Positions 11,908 through 55,408 are shown, counted from the stretch's first letter. The stretch is 64,000 bases of DNA from Stramonita haemastoma (GCA_030674155.1 CM060320.1:11710183-11774182), one strand, 5' to 3'. The notes: a model not told the origin generated them from the letters alone. Translations and numbers: made by a program.

Positions 11908-14900
11908 ATGGCAAAATTTAGCCCACCAGAGAATTTTGATTTCTCCAGACCAACCATGTGGCCAGAGTGGAGAGAACGTTTTGTAAGGTACCGTACTGCC
12001 ACCAAGCTGAAAGCAGAGGCGGGCGATGTACAAGTCAGCTGTCTTATTTATGCTATGGGCAGGGAGGCTGACAAGATATTTTCTTCATTTACGTTCCAGC
12101 CACATGGTGATGATGAGCCGGACCCAAGAGAAAATTTTGATATTGTTTTGGGGAAATTTGACGCACATTTTATCCCCAAACGCAACGTCATCCATGAGAG
12201 GGCCAAATTTTATAGTCGGCAGCAGCAGCCTGGGGAATCTGTGGAGCAGTTCCTCAGAGTGTTGCATGATCTGGCTGCGACATGCAATTTTGGCACCAGG
12301 GAAGAGGAAGACATCCGAGACAGACTTGTCATTGGCTTGCTTGACACTGAAGTCTCACAGAAGCTCCAGCTGGAAGCAGACCTGACCCTACAGACAGCAG
12401 TCGACACAGCCCGACATTATGAGCTGGTAAAGGCCCAACTGCAAGACCAGCGCAGCAAAGCAGTCGAAGCAGTGAGGGGGCATCCATTCCCACGGCACTC
12501 ACGCGGACGAGGAGCACGTGATGTTGGACAGAAAGACAGCCACCACACAAAGAGACAGCAACAGTGTGGAAAATGCGGACACCAACATGACCGGGACAGA
12601 TGTCCTGCGAAGGGCAAACGATGTAGAAAATGCCAAAAATTAAATCATTTCTCATCAGTTTGCAGATCCAGAGACGTCCACGGCATCAGCAACAGTGCAG
12701 GAATTGACATGAGTCAAGAAACATATAGCTTAGGATCTATTCAGCAGATTGGTGAAACATCATCCTCAGAGGGTCCCTGGAGAGTGACACTGGACTTATG
12801 TGGCCAAGCTGCCACTTTCAAGATCGACACAGGAGCAGATGTCTCTGTCATCTCCAAGGCCACCTACAACTCCCTGAGCCCAAAGCCCAAACTGAAGAAA
12901 TCTACGACCATTCTTCGTGGCCCAGGGGGAATCATTACGAATGAAGGAGAGTTTTCAGCCACTATTCAACGGCGCAGCAAATCCTACAACATGAGATGCT
13001 TTGTCGTCAACATGGACACCGACAACTTACTCAGTAGAGAGGCTGCTACACATCTGGAACTGGTCCAGCGTTTGGACTCCATTGATCCAGAAGACCCCCT
13101 GTATGCACAGCTGAACAAAGAACCAGTTCAATGCAATCCTGTGCACATCACGATGAAGGAGGGACACAGACCGTACGCCATCACTGCTGCCAGACGCGTG
13201 CCTATTCCTCTCATGCAGAAGGTAAAAGAGGAGCTGCAGAGAATGGAAGACGCTGGAATCATTCAGAGCATCCAGGAACCAACAGACTGGTGTGCAGGGA
13301 TGGTTCCTGTACTGAAAAAGGATGGGTCTGTCAGAATCTGTACAGACTTCAAGCAGCTAAACAAAGCTGTCAAGAGGGAGAGATATGTCCTACCTACAAT
13401 AGAGGATATCCTCCACAAGCTGAAAAATGCCACAGTCTTCAGCAAGTTGGATGCAACATCAGGGTTCTTTCAACTACCCTTGGATGAGGAATCCAGGAAA
13501 CTGACCGCCTTCATTACGCCATTCGGGAGGTACATCTACAATCGTCTGCCTCAGGGGATCACATCAGCCCCAGAAATCTTCCAACGCACAGTAGAGCAAC
13601 TCTTGAATGACCAGCCCAACACAGTGTGTTTCTTTGATGACATCCTCGTCTTCAGTGAAGACAGAGAGAGCCACAGCAGTCACTTGGAATCTGCAGAGAA
13701 GAAACTGAGAAGCGTTGGACTGAAATTGAACCGCCAAAAATGTGAGTTCATCAAAGAGGAGATAGAGTTCCTGGGTTACCTCATCAGTGGAGATGGAATC
13801 CGCATAGACCCTTCTAAAACGGACGCTGTTGTTGGAATGCCAGACCCAACAAATGTCACGGAGCTGAGGCGATTCATGGGGATGGTCAATTTCCTAGGAC
13901 GTCACCTCCCCAATCTGTCCACAACAATGCATCCTCTGACGCAACTTCTGGAAAAGGACAAAGCTTGGGTGTGGGGCCCACCACAAGCTGATGCGCTTAA
14001 ACGGATCAAGGACCTGATAACGACTGCGCCAACCCTTGCGTTTTATGATCCATCAAAGCCAACAACTGTCAGTTCTGATGCCAGCAGCTACGGCATGGGA
14101 GGAGTGCTCCTCCAGGACCAGGGAGATGGCACCCAGCGACCAGTGGCCTACTGTTCAAGAACGCTGACAGCAACAGAAAAGAAGTATGCCCAGATAGAGA
14201 AAGAATGCCTGGCTGCAGTATGGTCATGTGAGAGATTTGACCGGTATCTGGTTGGATTGCCAACGTTTGCATTAGAAACTGACCACAAGCCTCTAGTTCC
14301 CCTGGTGAACACAAAGGATTTATCGGACACTCCTCTCCGATGCCAACGCATGCTGATGCGCCTTGCTCGCTTCAACGTTGTTGCCCACTACACGCAGAGC
14401 AAGAACATGTTTGTGGCCGACACCTTATCAAGGAGTCCACTCAGTTCACAGGGAGAAGGAGCCATGCTGAATGAAATAGCAGAGCATGTGGACACCCTCA
14501 CAGCGGCATGGCCAGCTTCTGATGCCTACCTAGAGAAGGTGCGGAAGGAAACAGAGAAGGATACCAGTTTACAAATAGCACTGGAGTACACCCAAACCGG
14601 CTGGCCTCGATACAAGGAGGATGTCAAACTCGGAGCTCGACACCTTTTTGCAATACGAGGACAACTTAGTGTCTGGCAGGGAATCCTCATCAATGGAGAC
14701 AGGATTGTCATCCCCCTCTCGTTGCAGCAAGGCGTGCTGGAAAGGATCCATGAGGGCCACATGGGGATCCACAAGTGCAGAGAACGAGCACAACACTCCG
14801 TTTGGTGGCCCCACATAAGCCAGGACATAAAAGACCATGTTACACATTGTCGGTTCTGCCAGGAGAAGCAACCCTCACAGAGAAAAGAACCGCTTCTTGC

Positions 14901-15888
14901 TTCTCATCTTCCAGACAGACCATTTCAACGGATTGGTGTCGACATCTGTGAGACCAAGAACACCCACTTCTTGGTTGCGGTCGACTACTATTCCAGATAC
15001 CTCGACATTGCCCACCTTCCGAACATCTCATCAAAGACAGTCGTATCCAAAATGAAGAATTGGTTCTCCCATCATGGTGTTCCAGAAACAGTGATTTCTG
15101 ACAATGGGACCCAGTTCACAGCATCTGAATTTAAAGCATTTGCTGCTGACTGGAATTTTCACCATGTCACAACAAGCCCTCACTACCCACAGGCTAATGG
15201 TGCTGCTGAGAAAGCAGTTCAGACAGCCAAGAAGCTCCTGAAACAGGACGACGTCTTCAGAGCCCTGCTGGCGTACAGAGCTACCCCTATTCCTGAGCTG
15301 GGATACAGCCCAGCTGAGCTGGCATTAGGAAGAAGACTGCGCACAACTCTACCAGTGCACCCCCACACATTGTCTCCCCGGGTGGTTCCCCGCAGAACAC
15401 TGCAGAGGAGAGACACTGCCTACAAAAGCCAGCAGAAAGTGAACTTTGACCGACGTCATGGTGTCCAGCCACTCTCTGCTCTCCTCCCTGGTGATCCAGT
15501 CATCGTGAAATTGGATGGAGAAAAAGGGTGGAAACAACCGGCAGTGGTGGTGGAGCCATGTGCTCAACGTTCCTATCTTCTCAAGACACCGGAAGGAAGT
15601 GAGCTGCGACGAAATCGTCGCCACATCAGGCTGCAGAAAGAGCCTGGTGAAGCCTCCAGCACAAGTCCACCTCAGGGTACGGCTGTAGGGGCTACACCTT
15701 CACCTCCCCCTTCAGTCAGTGCAGCACCTGGACCGTCTCCACTGTCATCTCAGTCCCCAACGGTTGAGCAGCAGCCTTGCGAAGACAACCCATCCACATC
15801 AAGGCAGTCTTTACCACCTCAACCTCCAGGGCAAATCTTCACCCGCAGTGGCAGACAAGTCAAGCGACCAACAAGATTTCAGGATTAG
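11908..15888 (+). CDS. gag-pol: Gag-pol polyprotein of the LTR retrotransposon
   Basis: A single frame of 1326 codons; the first ATG at 11908 is preferred. Gag carries two zinc knuckles near residues 219-254, the second canonical CX2CX4HX4C and the first with CX2CX3HX4C spacing. Protease has the DTG triad near residue 307. Reverse transcriptase spans about 430-610, with LPQG and an FFDD catalytic box near 576, where YVDD is more usual. RNase H starts near 718 with Asp 724. Integrase has the HHCC zinc site at about 947-985 and a DDE triad at about 1026, 1065 and 1101, with 35 residues between the last two. No frameshift separates gag from pol, and there is no env or chromodomain that I recognise. 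All catalytic positions are present, so the copy looks competent. Confidence 0.95.
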   Translation: MAKFSPPENFDFSRPTMWPEWRERFVRYRTATKLKAEAGDVQVSCLIYAMGREADKIFSSFTFQPHGDDEPDPRENFDIVLGKFDAHFIPKRNVIHERAKFYSRQQQPGESVEQFLRVLHDLAATCNFGTREEEDIRDRLVIGLLDTEVSQKLQLEADLTLQTAVDTARHYELVKAQLQDQRSKAVEAVRGHPFPRHSRGRGARDVGQKDSHHTKRQQQCGKCGHQHDRDRCPAKGKRCRKCQKLNHFSSVCRSRDVHGISNSAGIDMSQETYSLGSIQQIGETSSSEGPWRVTLDLCGQAATFKIDTGADVSVISKATYNSLSPKPKLKKSTTILRGPGGIITNEGEFSATIQRRSKSYNMRCFVVNMDTDNLLSREAATHLELVQRLDSIDPEDPLYAQLNKEPVQCNPVHITMKEGHRPYAITAARRVPIPLMQKVKEELQRMEDAGIIQSIQEPTDWCAGMVPVLKKDGSVRICTDFKQLNKAVKRERYVLPTIEDILHKLKNATVFSKLDATSGFFQLPLDEESRKLTAFITPFGRYIYNRLPQGITSAPEIFQRTVEQLLNDQPNTVCFFDDILVFSEDRESHSSHLESAEKKLRSVGLKLNRQKCEFIKEEIEFLGYLISGDGIRIDPSKTDAVVGMPDPTNVTELRRFMGMVNFLGRHLPNLSTTMHPLTQLLEKDKAWVWGPPQADALKRIKDLITTAPTLAFYDPSKPTTVSSDASSYGMGGVLLQDQGDGTQRPVAYCSRTLTATEKKYAQIEKECLAAVWSCERFDRYLVGLPTFALETDHKPLVPLVNTKDLSDTPLRCQRMLMRLARFNVVAHYTQSKNMFVADTLSRSPLSSQGEGAMLNEIAEHVDTLTAAWPASDAYLEKVRKETEKDTSLQIALEYTQTGWPRYKEDVKLGARHLFAIRGQLSVWQGILINGDRIVIPLSLQQGVLERIHEGHMGIHKCRERAQHSVWWPHISQDIKDHVTHCRFCQEKQPSQRKEPLLASHLPDRPFQRIGVDICETKNTHFLVAVDYYSRYLDIAHLPNISSKTVVSKMKNWFSHHGVPETVISDNGTQFTASEFKAFAADWNFHHVTTSPHYPQANGAAEKAVQTAKKLLKQDDVFRALLAYRATPIPELGYSPAELALGRRLRTTLPVHPHTLSPRVVPRRTLQRRDTAYKSQQKVNFDRRHGVQPLSALLPGDPVIVKLDGEKGWKQPAVVVEPCAQRSYLLKTPEGSELRRNRRHIRLQKEPGEASSTSPPQGTAVGATPSPPPSVSAAPGPSPLSSQSPTVEQQPCEDNPSTSRQSLPPQPPGQIFTRSGRQVKRPTRFQD

Positions 15889-16391
15889 TACCTGTTGTGT
15901 TGTGCATGGCCTGTCTCCAAAAGGCAACGTGTAGCTAGGTTGCTCTTTTGGTTAGTTAGCTGCCTCTAAGCAACAGTGTAGTTTGGTTGTTTATTTGGCA
16001 GAATGTCTGTGTTCTAGTCATGTAGAGAGCAGCAGACTGCTCTGTAGGAAACATGAATGAAAATGACCCATGGCCTGTACAAGTGAGCAGTTGTGTAGTT
16101 AGGCTGTATCACTTGTTCATTAAGTAACCGTGTAGTTTGGTTACCATTATAGGACACGTGAGTAGGATATTTCAAGGATGGTTTTCTTTCAATATATTTT
16201 CATATGTATTATTACTATAAATATGTATTTGTCAATTTTAACAAGAACCTTTGCTGAAAGAATCATTGGTCATTGCAAACCGAGAGTTTGACATAGACGC
16301 TTTGCTGGAAAATCATTGTTTCATGTTTTTATTATCATTGATCAAAAGAAAAAAAATAGCATGTTTAAATGCAAGTCATTTCTTTAACTTT
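15889..16391 (+). other. 3' untranslated part of the LTR element
   Basis: About 500 bp between the gag-pol stop and the polypurine tract. A TAG(C/T)T-rich, loosely repeated stretch around GTAGTTTGGTT is present, but there is no env-like frame. Confidence 0.7.
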
Positions 16392-16401
16392 AGAGGGGAG
16401 A
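16392..16401 (+). promoter_or_regulatory. Polypurine tract
   Basis: AGAGGGGAGA immediately before the 3' LTR, the expected plus-strand primer. Confidence 0.85.
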
Positions 16402-16544
16402 TGTGTCATTAATTGAATTCTTGTACTGTTTTATGGTAATAAGACACTGCTGTAATCACCAAAATGGCGTCTGTGAGTATGTGAGATTGTCTCTTCTATA
16501 TCCTCCAAATATACAGCTATAATCAAGCCATCATAACCGTTACA
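16402..16544 (+). repeat. 3' LTR (143 bp)
   Basis: Second copy of the LTR, followed by the ATCAT duplication at 16545-16549 and an ATC-rich flank. Confidence 0.95.
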
Positions 16545-16600
16545 ATCATCATCATCGTCATCATCATGGTGGTGGCAGCAGCACAAATGAGAGAAAGAGT

Positions 16601-16602
<2 letters not shown>

Positions 16603-16654
<52 letters not shown>

Positions 16655-16711
16655 GAACAACAAAATAGAAAACTCCATGAAAATCGTTCCCCAGTGCAAA
16701 CTGTTGCATTC

Positions 16712-16780
<69 letters not shown>
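16603..16780. repeat. (CA)n and (TG)n inverted pair
   Basis: (CA)n at 16603-16651 and (TG)n at 16717-16780 flank a 65-bp spacer and could fold into a hairpin. Confidence 0.9.
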
Positions 16781-16781
<1 letters not shown>

Positions 16782-16935
16782 GTCAGTTTGACCACACCAT
16801 CAGTGCTGCATCTTCCTTTTCTGAAACCTGCTTCAGTTATAAACATCATTTTCTGTTTTTTGAATGATGAAAAAAAGTCTGATTTTTTTCATATGTTTAC
16901 ATGGTGTCTGTTGCAATGGTGATTACAGATTAACT

Positions 16936-17290
16936 ATAGCAGTAATCATTTTGTCTATTCTGGGTTTTCTTGGTTTGTGTTGGGGAGATGATAACTATAG
17001 TGGTAATAATTTTGTCTGTTCTGGTTTTCTTGGTTTGTGTTGGGGAGATGATAACTATAGTGGTAATAATTTTGTCTGTTCTGGTTTTCTTGGTTTGTGT
17101 TGGGGAGATGATAACTATAGTGGTAATAATTTTGTCTGTTCTGGTTTCTTGGTTTGTGTTGGGGAGATGATAACTATACTGATAATCATTTTGTCTGTTC
17201 TGGATTTCTTGGTTTGTGTTGGGGAGATGATAACTATACTGATAATCATTTTGTCTCTTCTGGATTTTCTTGGTTTGTGTTGGGGAACAA
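16936..17290. repeat. 60-bp minisatellite
   Basis: About six units containing TTGGTTTGTGTTGGGGAGAT and ATAACTATAGTGGTAATAAT. The 60-bp period keeps a frame open on the plus strand. Confidence 0.93.
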
Positions 17291-17365
17291 TATTATTGTT
17301 GAATGTTCCACAGTTGTGGGATTCTGCTTTCTTAGCATTTTTTTTTTTTTAATCTAGAAGGTAGA

Positions 17366-17470
17366 TTTTGTTGTTGATGTTGTTGTTTTGCTGCTGCTGC
17401 TGTTGTTGTTGTTGCTGCTACTGCAGTTGTTGCTGCTGCTACTACAGTTGTTGTTGTTGCTGTTATTGTT
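17366..17470. repeat. (TTG/CTG)n trinucleotide tract
   Basis: Imperfect GTT and GCT triplets. Confidence 0.9.
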
Positions 17471-17689
17471 CCTTGGATGCTTTCATCTCTTCATGGTTTT
17501 CAGCAATTTTTCCTCTAAATTTGCTTTACATTCCATTGAGGTTTTTCCATATTAATTTTGGGGGTTCTTCACATCCTTCAACCACATATTACCAACATCT
17601 TGCTTTCAATGTATATATATATACATTGTATGTATATATATATCAACAACAAAAACAACAAGCCAGAACAACACTTCACTGCCCCCTTC

Positions 17690-17790
17690 ATTTCTCACAG
17701 GCAACAGAAGCAGGACTAGCAGTTTTCCAAGTAGGTTGTCTCCCTTCCCTTGTCGCCTTTTTATCAGACCCGGCTAAACAACAAAACATG
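17690..17790 (+). mobile_element. tRNA/5S chimeric SINE, 3' end only
   Basis: Shares TTTCCAAGTAGGTTGTCTCC and the following 50 bp with the 3' end of the copy at 11106-11418. Confidence 0.75.
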
Positions 17791-17793
17791 TGA

Positions 17794-18040
17794 GTGTGTG
17801 TGTGTGTGTGTGTGTGTATGCACGCGCACGCATGTGTTTGAGTGTGTGTGTGTGTGTGTGTGTGTGCGTGCGTGTGTGCGTGTGTGTGTGCGTGCGTGCG
17901 TGGGGTGTCTGTGTGTGCGCGCGTGTGTGTGCGCATGCACGTTTGTGTGTGTGTGTATGTATGTGTGCCTGTCTGTCTGTCTGTGAGTGTGTGTTGTGTC
18001 TGTGTCTGTGTATGTCTGTGTCTGTTGTTGTTTTTTTATA
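17794..18040. repeat. (TG)n-rich microsatellite
   Basis: TG, CGTG and TGTC variants following the SINE end. Confidence 0.9.
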
Positions 18041-18067
18041 TATTATTTTATGTTATTTTAATCTGAT

Positions 18068-18340
18068 ATTTCAAGGATAATGCAATAAGCATTCATGTGC
18101 ATTTTTACATTTAGTCCCTGTCTGTATGCATTTAAAAGAAAACTGTCATCTGTTCCAAACGACACTCAATGGCCTACTCTTCCAAAAAGCAGAACTGGTT
18201 TTAACGTGAACGCAAGATGTTCTGCGTGCATTCGCACACGGGACCTCGGTTTATAGTCTCCTCAGAAGGACTTTTGGGAGGATCTCGGGAGTGGAGTTGG
18301 CACTGATGTTAACTCCAACGGAAGATATCCCTTTGATTGT
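18068..18340 (-). mobile_element. SINE family A
   Basis: Tail, middle and central block in reverse orientation; the head is replaced by a short TG/G tract. Confidence 0.83.
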
Positions 18341-18374
18341 GTGTGTGTGGGGGGGGTTGAGTGACTGTTTTAAT

Positions 18375-18500
18375 TAATTAATTTATTTATTCTTTTATAT
18401 CGAGGATAATGGAATAAGCAATCATATGCTTTTTTACATCCAGTCCCCGTGTGTATGCAATTTTGTAAATGTCATCTGTTCCCACTGGCACACAATGGCG
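18375..18500 (-). mobile_element. SINE family A, 3' fragment
   Basis: Starts with the ATAAAT tail complement and runs to the GGGAACAGATGAC block, then (TG)n. Confidence 0.8.
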
Positions 18501-18531
<31 letters not shown>

Positions 18532-18539
18532 TAAGTGTG

Positions 18540-19780
18540 TGTGCGTTTTTGAAGTGATCAGATTATGTGACAGTCAAAAGTTAATCAGAAAAATGAACAA
18601 ATAAAAAGAAAAGTGATCATCCAACAATGACTGGGTTTTTTTTTAATTTGAGAATACTGACAGCCAGACTTTTGAGCCAAATTCAGGCTGCCACCATCTA
18701 AAAACAAACCCAACTACCTCAATATATCAGTTTTGTACAACAACCCCCCCCCCCCCCCCATTTTTCTCTCTCCACACGCACACATTGACCTGGAAAAAAA
18801 ATTACAATTTGTGACAGACTCTTTTTAACCATGATTTTTAGTGACAAATTTTAGCTGACGAGTTTAAGAATTTACAAAGAACAGATCCATCACCAGTAAA
18901 GAGGAGGATCATGTTTCATATGCTTTTTTACCAAGACATACCAATCTGATGATGCGTTGGGAATACTGGCATCTTCACCCCTACAAACCCCAGTTAAAGA
19001 AGAAAGAGACTTAACTTGCCCACGACATACTGCCTGAAAAATTCAGTGCAGTATCTAACCACTCCTCAAGAAGCTGCGAACCCCATGCATACATGTCATT
19101 ATTGTCACGATTCTTTGGGGAAAATGTTTACTGTGTCTTTAGGGGAGTCCCAAAATATTTAACTAATTGGTGTTTAGCTGTGATTATCATAGTTTCTGAG
19201 AGAGAGAGAGAGATAGAGAGAGAGAGAGGGGGGGGAGGGGAGGTACACAGTACATACAAACAACTTCTCAAGAAGCTATGGAAGAAGTGAAGAAGTCATT
19301 ACACCAACACTCAGTAATATCAGGTCATTTTCTGCTGTTTTATTGAGGCATCTCACCACCGATACAACTTCTAACTGTATCAACATTGAACACTGAACAA
19401 AACTCTGTTCATTAATCAAAATTCTGTCCGCATCAAATAACCATGTACAAATCTGCACCAGTTCTTTGAGTTCACAACAAATGGCAAATATTCAACCATA
19501 AACATCTGCAAAGCATCACGTATACTGAGCACTGTCCTAAGAAATGTTCATCTCTTGAAAACTGTACACGCACACACACAAAAAAGAAAAAAAAATATGG
19601 TCATGAAATACAGACTGTTTGATTTTCTCTAATTTTACTATCACTGACATTGAAAGCATCCCCCGTACATGCATCTAGAACTTTCTGAAGCTGAGTATCT
19701 AAGCTCACATAACTGATCACTGTTCAAGTCAATCATACTCTTTTCCTCTGAAACATTACTGAGCCACTCCATCTTTTTCA
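18540..19780. other. Intergenic stretch downstream of symplekin
   Basis: Contains poly(C) at about 18744-18759 and (GA)n at 19199-19230. No gene is supported. Confidence 0.5.
19339..19344 (-). terminator. Candidate poly(A) signal AATAAA
   Basis: AATAAA on the minus strand about 1.5 kb beyond the symplekin stop. I found no nearer AATAAA or ATTAAA, but the true site may use a variant hexamer. Confidence 0.2.
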
Positions 19781-20465
19781 TCGAATGCCCAGACAGCAAC
19801 TATTGTTGTCTGTCATATGAGTGAAAATAAACTGTGCTGCCACTCAGCACCTAACAAGTCGGGCCCAACGCATCCCATTTCGGCTTGGGAGAGAAAACCC
19901 AAGTCTTTCTGGAAAAAAGGCAGAAGAATGGACATAAAAGACAGAAAATCGACAAGGTGGTGAAGGGAAGAAAAGGAACAGGGCAAAAACAGAGCGATAG
20001 AAAAGTGGGAATTCCTTGCACAGAATTTCCCCAAAGTGGGGATGCTGTTTACACTGACATGCCCCCAGCATCCTCACAGGAGACTCTATTTGATGAAGAT
20101 TTAGTTGTTTTTCCCCTTTAAATGCATGGTGTTGGGCAATTCCCAGCTGAAAACCCTGGAGGTTATCCAGAATATGCTTTCCATTTCACTCGTTATACCA
20201 TCCCCCATGGGATAGGGGGGAGGTCTGTTGGTATAAGTAGCATCCCCATATTCTGTGCTTTTTTTATCACTTTCTTTGTTTCTGCCTTGTTCCTTTTCTT
20301 CCTGTCGCCTCCTTCTAGCCTATTTTCTGCCTTCTTGGTTCATTCTCCTGCCCTTTTTCCAGAAAGACTTAAAAGACTGACTGTCAGGCACTTAACAGCA
20401 GTGTGATGCATTTTCGCTTATATAACAGGCAACAATTGCTGTCTGAGCATTCGATGAAGAAGAAG
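19765..20465. mobile_element. Foldback (long inverted repeat) element
   Basis: The left arm (about 19780-20000) is the reverse complement of the right arm (about 20260-20460): both carry TTTCCAGAAAGACTT, a CACT(T/C)A-type middle and GCATTCGATGAA. A related single arm is at 47830-48055, so the sequence is dispersed. Short frames inside are arms, not genes. Confidence 0.75.
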
Positions 20466-20879
20466 AAAAAGGAATCCCACCTGGAAATCCCTGTGAGACT
20501 ATCAGTACACACTGGATGAGAAGTTATGTGTATGGTTTTTTGGCAGAGCATACTCCTACTTCAGAGGAGGAAATGTATGACTGCTACTTCGTGCTTCAGA
20601 ATTCTCAGAAAATAATTAAACGACAAAAAAAAAAACCCCATCCCAAAACACTTTGAAAAACCAAAGTCTGTCTCTATGAAGGAGGTACAACTGACCCCTA
20701 AACGAAGACAACTTTTCACCATACCCACCCTCCCACCACATTCCTTAGTGTATGAAATTCCACCACCCTCCCAATAAAAAGATCATCACAAGTCACATCC
20801 ACTGCACTCCCTGTTTGCAGCAAAGTGGGTGACCAAAACAAAGGCTAAACAGTTCATCTGTGGTTCAGTGTTGTCTTCT
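20466..20879 (-). other. Probable start of symplekin 3' UTR
   Basis: Sequence after the stop codon, with no repeat or coding signal. The extent of the UTR cannot be seen. Confidence 0.5.
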
Positions 20880-53319
<32,440 letters not shown>

Positions 53320-53431
53320 CTCTTCAACAAAAATATCGTATGTGGATCCAGAGATAATTATAAAATCAACAAGAATAATCACGATCTACGGCTCTAGGCT
53401 TAGTACTCCAAAACTTGACATGCTCCGATTA

Positions 53432-53443
53432 ACCGCCATCTTT
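53432..53443 (-). promoter_or_regulatory. Candidate YY1-type site at the symplekin 5' end
   Basis: On the minus strand AAAGATGGCGGT lies about 115 bp upstream of the start codon. AAGATGGCGG is the YY1 motif that often sits at the start site of TATA-less housekeeping genes, so transcription may begin nearby. No TATA box is seen. Confidence 0.45.
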
Positions 53444-53704
53444 ATCGTTTGCGGCATGTCGTAAACAAAGACCAAAGTCCGCAAATGCCAATTAGGCCCT
53501 CGGGCCTAAAGCTAAAACCTTAAACATTACCTGATAACATAATAATCATAATCAGGGGTGTGCTTTGTCATGTTCAACTTATCCAAAATGCACTGCCTGC
53601 AGAATTCAGTGGAATGCCTTAACGAATATTCAGAAAAAGCTAAGTCAAGCCAAGTTAAGACAAATCAATAAGAAAATTTACAAAATTTAGAAAATTAATA
53701 AAAA

Positions 53705-53945
53705 TCAGTCAACCACTCTCCCAAAAGTCTTTTGGATGAGACTGTAAACCGAGGCCCCGTGTAAGAACACACGCAGTTAAATCCTGTTCCGCTTTTCGTA
53801 AGAGAGGCCAACGTGTGCCGGTGAGAACAGATGACAATATTTACACTACTGCATACATACGGGGACTGGATGAAAAAAAAGCACACGAGAGCTTATCCCA
53901 TTATCCTCGATTTAAAAGAATAAAATAATTAAAATAAATCAATCA
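53705..53945 (+). mobile_element. SINE family A, 5' truncated
   Basis: Central block GAGACTGTAAACCGAGGCCC to the 3' tail, upstream of the symplekin promoter. Confidence 0.83.
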
Positions 53946-54832
53946 ATCAAATCAAAATTTTATTTCCAGATGGTACATTGAGTAAGCAATAAATTTGCTT
54001 TTTTTTTAAAAGCCATCTAACAAACAAAAAACAAACAAACAAACAAACAAACAAAAGAAACCCGACCCCCCCAAAAAAACAAAAGAAAAAAACAAAACAA
54101 AAAACAAAACAAAACAAAACCAACAACAACAACAAAACAAAACAAAAAACACCCAAAATCCACTTAAACAACAAAAAAACCAGACAGACCTAACAGAAAT
54201 GAAGCAGCAAGCAAACAAGCAAAGTAACCAAGAAAACCCCACCCAAAAATCTATCAGACATTTTGATCAAGCCTCAGTGCTAGTCCAGCTCAGAAACTCA
54301 TGGAACACCTGCAGCCCCATTAAAGTAAATCATTTTAATTTTTCTATGAGAGACAAAACTATAACCAACTCCATGACCAGTTTTGGGGAAAAAAATTTGC
54401 TTGAAGGGAAACTAGAGACACAAAGGAAGACAAGTGTCGGACTCTTGACGCAAAGATGAGAGAATAGGGTCGAGTCTCCTCTGAATTTCACCATCTGTGA
54501 GTTTGGGAGGGATGTTCTCCCCTGCAATGGTGATCCGATAGGGTTTAACCAATTGTTCTGACTCCATTCTGCTACAATTCCTTTGTATGAGACCATAAAC
54601 TGAGTCGAGTACATCCTCAACAGGTAGTCAAAATTCTCTCAAACCACCCATTTTAATTTAAACCTCAAATCCAGGCTTCAAGCCTGTCTTCTCTTCAACG
54701 AACTGAGGAAGAACTAACAGGCGCGGCAGGTTGGATGTGTGCTGGCAGTATTGTGAAAGCTCTCCAGATGATTTTGGAAACAGCCGATGCTTAGAAGCAA
54801 TGTAGTTGTTGGCTCCCAGGCTCGGCACACTT

Positions 54833-55070
54833 TGATTGATTTATTCTTTTATATCGAAGATAATGAATAAGCACTCTTGTGCTTTTTTACATCTAGTCCC
54901 CGTGTGTATGCAGTTTTGTAAATGTCATCTGTTCCCACGGCCACGTTGGCCTACTCTTACGAAAAGCGGAACAGGATTAACGTGTGCGCAAGATGTTCTG
55001 CGTGCGTTGCACACGGGGCCTCGGTTTATAAGTCTCATCCGAAAGACTTTTGGGGAGAGTGGAGTTGTTG
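54833..55070 (-). mobile_element. SINE family A
   Basis: Reverse orientation, tail to central block, close to the family consensus; joins a (GTT)n tract. Confidence 0.85.
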
Positions 55071-55254
55071 TTGTTGTTGCTGTTGTTGTTATTACCTAGG
55101 CTTATTCCCCAGCGTGACATCCTGGGGGTCAGCCCAGAATATGATAGGTTAATTAATGGTGGCCAGAAACGAAGGAAAAACAAACGAAACAAAGTAACAA
55201 CAAACAAACAAAAAACGGAAAGAAAGAATCAACAAGGGAAAGACACAAAGGAAG

Positions 55255-55308
55255 GAAGAACATCTTGCGCACACGTTAAATCCTGTTCCGCTATTCATAA
55301 GAGTAGGC
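55255..55308 (+). mobile_element. SINE family A fragment cut by the gap
   Basis: GAACATCTTGCGCACACGTT to GAGTAGGC, then Ns; the rest is hidden. Confidence 0.8.
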
Positions 55309-55408
55309 NNNNNNNNNNNNNNNNNNNNNNNNNNNNNNNNNNNNNNNNNNNNNNNNNNNNNNNNNNNNNNNNNNNNNNNNNNNNNNNNNNNNNNNNNNNN
55401 NNNNNNNN
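55309..55408. other. Scaffold gap (100 Ns)
   Basis: Exactly 100 Ns, the usual size for a gap of unknown length. Confidence 0.99.

Larger units (their letters stand above)
11706..16544 (+). mobile_element. Intact Ty3/gypsy LTR retrotransposon, Mag/Steamer-like
   Basis: A 4839-bp element bounded by two identical 143-bp direct repeats (TGTGTC...GTTACA) and by the 5-bp target duplication ATCAT at 11701-11705 and 16545-16549. A primer binding site follows the left LTR, a polypurine tract precedes the right LTR, and one frame encodes gag, protease, RT, RNase H and integrase with no stop or frameshift. There is no env. The length, short LTRs, single gag-pol frame and Leu-type primer site are as I recall for the bivalve element Steamer of the Mag lineage. 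Identical LTRs imply very recent insertion. Confidence 0.95.

Noticed and set aside
15889..16391. env-like gene of the LTR element
   Set aside because: No open frame of useful length before the 3' LTR.
19813..20406. Small genes in the symplekin 3' flank
   Set aside because: The frames lie in the arms and spacer of the foldback element, on both strands.
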